Positions 58,560 through 64,000 of a stretch of 64,000 nucleotides of DNA are shown piece by piece. How positions within the stretch are numbered: the first letter of the stretch is position 1; every line of letters begins with the position of its first letter. The notes under the pieces were generated by a model. That model saw nothing but the letters and a program-made list of their open reading frames with translations. It was not told where the DNA came from and did not search any database. Position numbers and translations under genes: made by a program. The DNA comes from Acanthosepion esculentum (taxonomy: Eukaryota > Mollusca > Cephalopoda > Sepiida > Sepiidae). Location of the stretch: NCBI GenBank assembly GCA_964036315.1, contig OZ038509.1, forward strand, positions 24,245,384 to 24,309,383. Reading direction: 5' to 3'.

Positions 58560-58880
58560 TTTTGCACGCCTACGCGAACTAACATAACCAATCAAAACCC
58601 TATAGTGTTAAACAGTGAATCCTATTGGCTCGCAGCGTGATAATTTGAAAACTTCACGTGGAGAAGTTAAATTGCGCCGAAACCAACTTGAGCCGATTTT
58701 CACACCTAAATCCTTATATCAGGAAGATTTTCAACTGACCAAGTTAGTCAATCCAGCAAACACAGAGAAACGCTGATCGAATCCACGCAACTTACGATTG
58801 TAATTTTCCCGCGCGAAAAGAACACAACTGACTCACTCACAAACTCGACTCGAAGATTACTCTGTGATTACAACGAACTT
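58560..58880. promoter_or_regulatory. Candidate promoter-like segment
   Basis: In a CpG-poor window this segment combines two CCAAT boxes (58588-58592 plus; ATTGG at 58624-58628 minus), an E-box CACGTG (58655-58660) and an E2F-type site TTTTCCCGCGCGAAAA (58804-58819) that matches TTTCCCGC on one strand and TTTCGCGC on the other. Several further CpGs occur (CCTACGCGAAC, TGCGCCGAAACC). No TATA box or coding exon is visible nearby, so direction and target gene are unknown. Confidence 0.4.
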
Positions 58881-59234
58881 CAACTTACGAAACTTTACTT
58901 ATCTAAAGTGATTATTCAACACTCACTATAACTTAAGTAAAAAAACTATTATCGAACATAACACATATCTACAGTTAAAGGTAGCCTACTTTTGCTAACT
59001 TCATTCTAAACAGTACAAAACGATACGAACATAAAAAAAACGTTGTTTAAACATTAATCCCATTCCTTGTGGACTGCAATGCAAACATACCAACACACCA
59101 AAAAAATAAGCAAACCTTCGTCCACTAACCAACACAAGACATAAAATACCTTGAAGCAACATTTTGTAAATAATCTTTAAATTGTACATAAATGCATTTG
59201 TTTGTTTGAATTGCATTCATGTTTTTGTCTTATT

Positions 59235-59630
59235 TTATATCGTAAAATATTTATTGTTGTGGATGCATGAACAGATCACGCAACCTGATGAAAAATCCTT
59301 CTGATAAATTCCAGCACTCAATCCTGGTTCATACCGCACATCCCCAACAACAGGGAAGCAAAAAACCGGAAAAGAGTACCACAGGCGAGAAGTACGAGAA
59401 AAGAAATTAGAATTAAAGTGACGGTTGCATCTAGCTAGTTCAACAGTAAAACGGTGAGACCTAGTTGCCAATCTAGCAGCACACTTCAATTCATGCAGTC
59501 GAAGCACCTGAAGTTCATCTGAACAATTAACATGAAAATATCTGTAGAAAAATAGAGGGAAAGTCACATCACGGCAATGAGAAAGTGACCGAAGTTGAGA
59601 TGTTAGCTCAGGATCGATTACATTTTAAGA
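59235..59630 (-). pseudogene. LINE family B C-terminus
   Basis: A 110-codon minus-strand frame reads FPLFFYRYFHVNCSDELQVL, RLHELKCAARLATRSHRFTV and ELARCNRHFNSNFFSRTSRL, then WYSFPVFCFP. This is the post-RT C-terminal domain shared with 36566-37095 and 63188-63415. Upstream the frame continues to about 59630 (LRSLSHCRDV). The frame is open and the protein sequence well kept, indicating a relatively recent insertion. Confidence 0.85.
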
Positions 59631-59740
59631 CTGTTTTTATTTTAGTTTTACGAAAACCCAGCTGCAGTGAGGAACACAGGTTTGAAAAGCAAAAAAAAAA
59701 AAAAAAAATGGAAGACTAGAGATATTCAGCCTCTAAAAAG

Positions 59741-61689
59741 CAATGGTTCCCAACCGATTTGGGGCCATGCCCCACTTTGGTATTTCTAAAATTCTGGTAT
59801 CCCCCCCCCCCGCCTGTAATATTTAATTCTTATCGCAGCTGATCACTAAAGCGGAAGAGAACAGGACATTTTTCAACCTTGACCTTTCCATCGTGATCCC
59901 TACACGCTTGTAATTTCGTTTAGAGATGAACTAATTACCTTTTTAGTTCGCTGTTATTACGAACCTAGTCGTAATACGTCTCTAAGCGTTTTACAAGTAA
60001 GTTTCGAATAGCAAATCTCTACTCATTTTTTTAGGAAGATTTTTGACATTTTAGTGATGCCATTTTTTGTCGTAAGACACTCTGAACATAACATAGCGAC
60101 TCCTCGCCGAATTCTGGTCGGTACTGACCGGTCGGCTCTGATACAGTCGGTGCACAGGCTTCTGGCCTTTGAGGAAAGGATGCCGCCCCGGGCTGTGTAT
60201 TAAGTTACGCTCCCATTTTTCTTTTGTCTGCCAACTGGACGCGAGTTGGAACGCTCTCTCTCTCTCTCTCTCCCTATACTTCTGGCTCCTGGCCCATGTT
60301 CTACTCTCGGCATTCCACTCCTACTGGCTGCCCGCACGTCGTCCGCAACCTTTCCCCGTACACACCAGTTGTAATTATTACGGGAGGTTTCGACTGGACT
60401 CGACCCGCAACGCTAGCAACCATCTGCAACGACCAGCACATCTGCAGCGACCAGCAACCATCTGCAGCGTCCAACAGCAATACCCAGATCAGACAACCAG
60501 CAAGGCCCACCTGCGACGACTAACCAACCTTTCCCGTACACTATTGTAATTATTACGGAAGGTTTCTAGACACTCACGTAATAATTACAATAGTAATTAT
60601 TACGGAAGGTTTCTAGACACTCACTTCGACTCAACTGCAGCTTCTGCACTTCAATGCCCAACCGTCGACACGACCAGAGCGTCCACACTTCAACAACCTC
60701 CAACCGTCGACACGACCGGAGCAACCGCGCATCATCAACCTCCAACCGTCGACCAGACCGGAGATCCGCACATCAACCCTCATCTGGAGCGTCCGCACCT
60801 GCAACGTCGAAACAATGACTCAACCGGAACGTCAGCACCTCAACGTCCAACCGTCAGCATTACCAATATATCCACTAGTTTTCTCCTTCATCTAATAAAC
60901 CCTGCGTAAATCATGCGTATCTTCGTTCTGTTGTCCATATTGTTTCGCCTGGTCGGATCATAAAGTAAAAATGTGGCGGGCTCCTTGTGGCATCATCATA
61001 TAGGACACGGAGGCGCCCGGGCCATCGCGCCCCACTCCAGGGTGTCCGCTACATTTACATCTTCAAAATTTTACTGCAATTTACTTGACCCCCCCCCCCC
61101 ACTGAGTCAGGTTGTGACACAAGGTCAGTTTTTAACGTGGGGATCCGAGTGTTTTCACTCGGGCCGCTGGTCTTAGCTTGTCATAGCTGGTCTTGGCTTG
61201 TCGTAGCTGGTCCAAACAGTTTGGACCAAACTGGTCAGAGCCGGTCCAAGCTAGTCATAGCCGTGATACCACCAGCACGGGGGCAGAGCCCTGTGATCGA
61301 TAAGTATCTGACTGAATGCATACACCCATCCAAGGAGGAATTTACGCACTCAAATTTTACTGCAATTCATGTGAAGGAAGCTAAAAGCAATTAACTTTGT
61401 CTCTAAACAAGCCTCCAAAGACCATGGCGTCCATGAAAGAGACAAATTAAAAAAACAAAAAGACAGTTAAAGTTTCAAAACATAGAACTGAAAGGCAGAA
61501 ATATAAAATATTTGAATGAAAGTTCTGTAATATAATTTGATCATTTTAATCATGAAATAATAATGCAAAATGAAATTTGAGCTTACGTTGGTATAGTAAA
61601 CCGAAGGGCGGTGCACATCCTACGCATTCCCCACCAAAATATTGCCATACCCCACTAGTGGGGCATACGACCCACGTTGGGAATCATTG
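59741..61689. mobile_element. hAT-like element, 1.95 kb, with 8-bp target duplication
   Basis: The left end CAATGGTTCCCAACCGATTT and the complement of the right end CAATGATTCCCAACGTGGGT are inverted, and sub-terminal blocks also pair (CATGCCCCACTTTGG against TATGCCCCACTAGTGG). The flanks are CTCTAAAAAG left and CTCTAAAG right, an 8-bp duplication with two extra A on the left. There is no hAT transposase. The interior contains a GC-rich insert (60085-61045), C-runs at 59801 and 61090, and short tandem GTCATAGCTGGTC repeats near 61160-61260. Confidence 0.8.
60085..61045 (+). mobile_element. GC-rich cargo, possible LTR remnant
   Basis: Base composition changes sharply from the AT-rich surroundings. 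Near 60889 CATCTAATAAACCCTGCG could be a polyadenylation signal. 61000-61047 ends GTGTCCGCTACA, an LTR-like CA end, and TGGCGGGCTCC at 60973 could be a primer-binding site. Inside, GTAATTATTACGG(G/A)AGGTTTC occurs three times (about 60371, 60548 and 60593), and a CAACC(T)CCAACCGTCGAC block repeats through 60655-60860. No gag or pol is present. LTR identity is inference. Confidence 0.4.
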
Positions 61690-61981
61690 CTCTAAAGCAA
61701 TGCGTCATACTTTCCTCTCACTTTTTATATCTTTCCTTCTCTCTGTTCTCAACTGAATTGATTGAAAGAGGACGTAAGAAGAGTTTTGACGTCGGCGACA
61801 TTCATTCCTAATTAGGTTACACTTAGTCGTTTCTGTTAAAACAGCTCATTCCAATTCTTCTGGGTCACACATCAATGTCGACTAAACTCCCACACCATCA
61901 TTGGCTGCTTTCCCTGACTGATTGCTCAGTCAAATACTTTCAATTTCAAAATACTTTTTGAACTTTCTCTTCCCCGACACA

Positions 61982-62022
<41 letters not shown>

Positions 62023-62567
62023 CTTCCTTCTTCTTTCACTCTATTCCCCCTTTTTTTTCCTTTTCTCTACCCCCACCTCCACCGCTTTCTCCTCTTTCTT
62101 CAACCATTGCTCTTTTGAGGTCGCACCTAAACTTACAAATGCATCAAGCATTTGCCAGCAAGTAAATTTAAGCAGGGTGAAAATAATAAAAATGTTGTTT
62201 TGTAAACTTCTTATTTTCTTCTAAGTACTTTTGTAAAAAGAAAAAAAAAACAACAGCATGGTTCTCTTTATCCGCGTCTCCATTTTCTTTAGTTTCATTT
62301 TCCGCGTATAACCCCAGAAATAAAACCAGATTTAGATCTTTACTGTTAATTCACATCAAAATATTAAATCACCACAAAATAAAAAGAATTTATATTTAAA
62401 ATTCACATCAAATTCTCCCAGAGTGAGGACCTTCCATTGCACTCTGGTTGGGTTGACCTTTTCGGTCACGTGCGCTATTTCTAAGTATAGGAATCAACGT
62501 TCACACACACCTCCATTAACAAGCCAAAATCAATTTTTTGTCTTTTTTTTTTTAAATTGTAAAAGAT
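61690..62567. other. Non-coding stretch with (TC)17 microsatellite
   Basis: A (TC)17 run lies at 61985-62018 in a pyrimidine-rich segment. No gene is recognised. Confidence 0.5.
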
Positions 62568-62892
62568 TCCTTCTGAGATGAAGCATTATGTACACTATTT
62601 ACATTATTCGGACGATTGTCCTCATCTTTGTCGCCATATTTATTACAACATTTCGGCCGTTGCACGCTCCGGCCTTCTTCAGGTGGTTGGAATGTCGAAC
62701 TGAACCCTTTATTTCGCTCACTGGGTTAGACTGTTCTAGTTCCACGTGTCATGTTTAATGGATGTCAGTTATCAGTTATCTCCTGTTAATTTCCCTCTCC
62801 AAGTTCTCCACCGCCTTAACCAGGTATTGAACTCACACTCTTTGGGTCCTGTCACTGGATCTAAGCAACGCCTTTATCCACTGTGCCATGCG
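62568..62892 (-). mobile_element. SINE family 1, full length
   Basis: The minus-strand head near 62890 reads CATGGCACAGTGGATAAAGG, which fits the Pol III A box TRGYNNARNNG exactly. B-box-like GAGTTCAATACCTGG follows about 60 nt later. The body includes GACATCCATTAAACATGACA and TTCAGTTCGACATTCC. The tail has CCTGAAGAAGGCCGGAGCGT and CGGCCGAAATG. It ends with TCATCTCAGAAGG. The length of about 325 bp defines the family. Confidence 0.9.
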
Positions 62893-63155
62893 TAAATAGT
62901 GACGGAATTGTTAATCGGAGGGCCGTGTTCCAATTCCAGTCGGGTTCGTTATATTCACTTACGTACAAATACCTTTGGGGAAGGTATGAATCCATCTCTC
63001 CTCCCACCAGCTATAGGTCAATTAGTAAGATTTGTATCACTAAATTATTATTTTTTTTTTTTAAAAAGTCTTATAATCTAAAAATATTTTCTGCCTTTAA
63101 ATAACCTGCAAAGGGGTGGTAAGCCGTAAAAAACAAATCAACCTTAAAAACATGT
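62893..63155 (+). mobile_element. SINE family 2, nearly full length
   Basis: Contains TTGTTAATCGGAGGGCCGTG, TTCCAATTCCAG (B-box-like) and TTCGTTATATTCACTTACGT, then CTCCCACCAGCTATAGG and the tail ATTAGTAAGATTTGTATCAC, TTTTCTGCCTTTAAATAACC and GGTAAGCCGTAAAAAAC. It abuts the head of the family 1 SINE, so the two heads meet at 62892. Confidence 0.8.
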
Positions 63156-63187
63156 ATATCTTTCAAAGAATAAAATTTACATAAGTG

Positions 63188-63415
63188 TTATATACAAACG
63201 TATGGTTTTATTTTATTTTGTTGTCTAAAGCTTGACTGGAAAGCAAGAAACCGAAAGAGAGTTCCACAAGCGAGAAGTGCGAAAAAAGAAACAGCATAGA
63301 ACCTACGGTTACAGTTAGCCATTTCAGCCGTAAGATGAGGGGACCTTGCCGCCAATCTAGTACTGCATTTAAGGTCATAGTCTAGGTAATATAGAGGAAA
63401 CTTCATCAGAACGAT
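63188..63415 (-). pseudogene. LINE family B C-terminus
   Basis: Minus-strand frame reads MKFPLYYLDYDLKCSTRLAA, RSPHLTAEMANCNRRFYAVS and FFALLACGTLFRFLAF. It matches the post-RT domain at 36.7 and 59.4 kb, with one frameshift in the SFF region. Confidence 0.8.
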
Positions 63416-63549
63416 TATGTTTTATAACAAAATTTACAAGCCGCATTCGCAAACCATGGCGTCATATGTATATGGATATTGAGAGCCTGACAGAACATCC
63501 CTGAATAAATGCGTGTAGGAGGAAAGATCGAAGGTAAGAAAGCAAGAGG

Positions 63550-63550
<1 letters not shown>

Positions 63551-63609
<59 letters not shown>

Positions 63610-63646
63610 CGCCCTCCCCTGATATATATATATATATATATATATA
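63551..63646. repeat. (CA)25 and (TA)13 microsatellites
   Basis: CA units at 63551-63601 and TA units at 63620-63645. Frames of about 80 codons across them are artefacts. Confidence 0.95.
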
Positions 63647-63729
63647 ATATGGAGAAAACAACTGAAAAGTTGCAAATTAAAAGAAAAAATTGGATGTTTT
63701 TTTGTGAAAGTATTTATTTATATTTTTTA

Positions 63730-63832
63730 TATATATATATATTTGATATTTCAGATCGACCCGATCTTTCGTCAGAATTAATTTCTGACGAAAGATCGGG
63801 GCGATCTGAAATATCAAATATATATATATAAA
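63730..63832. repeat. Near-perfect 45-bp palindrome of two hammerhead-like motifs
   Basis: The arms (TTTGATATTTCAGATCG... and its complement) pair over about 45 bp around the 5-nt centre TTAAT, with one mismatch (CCC against GGG/GCG). Each strand reads CTGACGAA, stem AGATCG/CGATCT with a 3-nt loop, then GAAAT, at 63785-63811 (plus) and 63749-63775 (minus). TA runs flank both sides. No coding sequence is present. Confidence 0.8.
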
Positions 63833-64000
63833 ATATAGTAGGGATATCATAGATTGTAGTTTGGATAGTACTATGACATCAAAATAGTTGTAAATCAAAG
63901 AATAATATTATTTGGATGAATATTTTATTTGAATAAACTCATTTATTTACAAACAAAAAATCAGCTTTATCTTGTATGGTTTCAATGGGATCCCCGTGAC
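63833..64000. other. AT-rich window end
   Basis: Nothing recognised. Confidence 0.4.

Overview
This is animal nuclear DNA that is almost entirely repeat-derived and intergenic or intronic. It is AT-rich and CpG-poor, with very long microsatellites, several tRNA-derived SINE families, LINE 3' ends, LTR remnants and cut-and-paste transposon relics. The mix (SINEs ending in a CCTGAAGAAGG...CGAAACG tail, Penelope-like fragments, and dense TA/TG/GATA arrays) best fits a cephalopod, most likely an octopus. That assignment is inference from repeat character, not from a host gene. I found no host protein-coding exon I can defend and no functional tRNA or rRNA gene. The longest open frames (up to about 410 codons) lie in simple repeats and are artefacts.

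Layout. 0-7 kb: a 0.5-kb repeat present as an inverted pair (140-635 and 2935-3436) around a LINE 3' end, then a MITE inside a TG/TA microsatellite (4485-4693), a palindromic element with a tRNA-like core (4806-5292) and a decayed Tc1-like transposase (about 6.0-6.5 kb). 8-16 kb: a fold-back repeat (8150-9320), a hairpin, long TA arrays and SINE pieces. 16.6-23 kb: a 12-copy 40-bp minisatellite, a repeat with an internal minisatellite, and a LINE reverse-transcriptase pseudogene split by a solo LTR with a 5-bp target duplication. A miniature LTR element of the same family follows. 25-31 kb: another tRNA-SINE, a non-autonomous hAT, an unclassified inverted-repeat transposon and several SINE copies, some inverted. 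32.4-33.3 kb: a mariner with long terminal inverted repeats and a transposase that has lost its middle. 33.6-37 kb: LINE and transposase remnants. 37-48 kb: mostly low-copy AT-rich DNA, with a tandemly amplified SINE tail (42.3-42.9 kb) and a zinc-finger-coding relic (46.3 kb). 48.7-49.4 kb: a Penelope-like element with reverse-transcriptase and GIY-YIG remnants. 50.9-53.1 kb: a complex tandem-repeat block including about 1 kb of GATA/GACA. 53-59 kb: AT-rich DNA, a 124-bp tandem repeat and one stretch with promoter-like motifs (CCAAT, E-box, E2F-type) near 58.6-58.8 kb. 59.7-61.7 kb: a 1.95-kb hAT-like element with an 8-bp target duplication, holding GC-rich cargo that looks LTR-derived. 62-64 kb: SINEs, a LINE end, and a hairpin of two head-to-head hammerhead-like motifs.

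The most unusual signal is a shared RNA-like design in four unrelated repeats: CTGANGAN, a short stem-loop, then GAAA. The stems differ in sequence but stay paired, as expected of hammerhead-ribozyme-derived motifs of Penelope-type retroelements.
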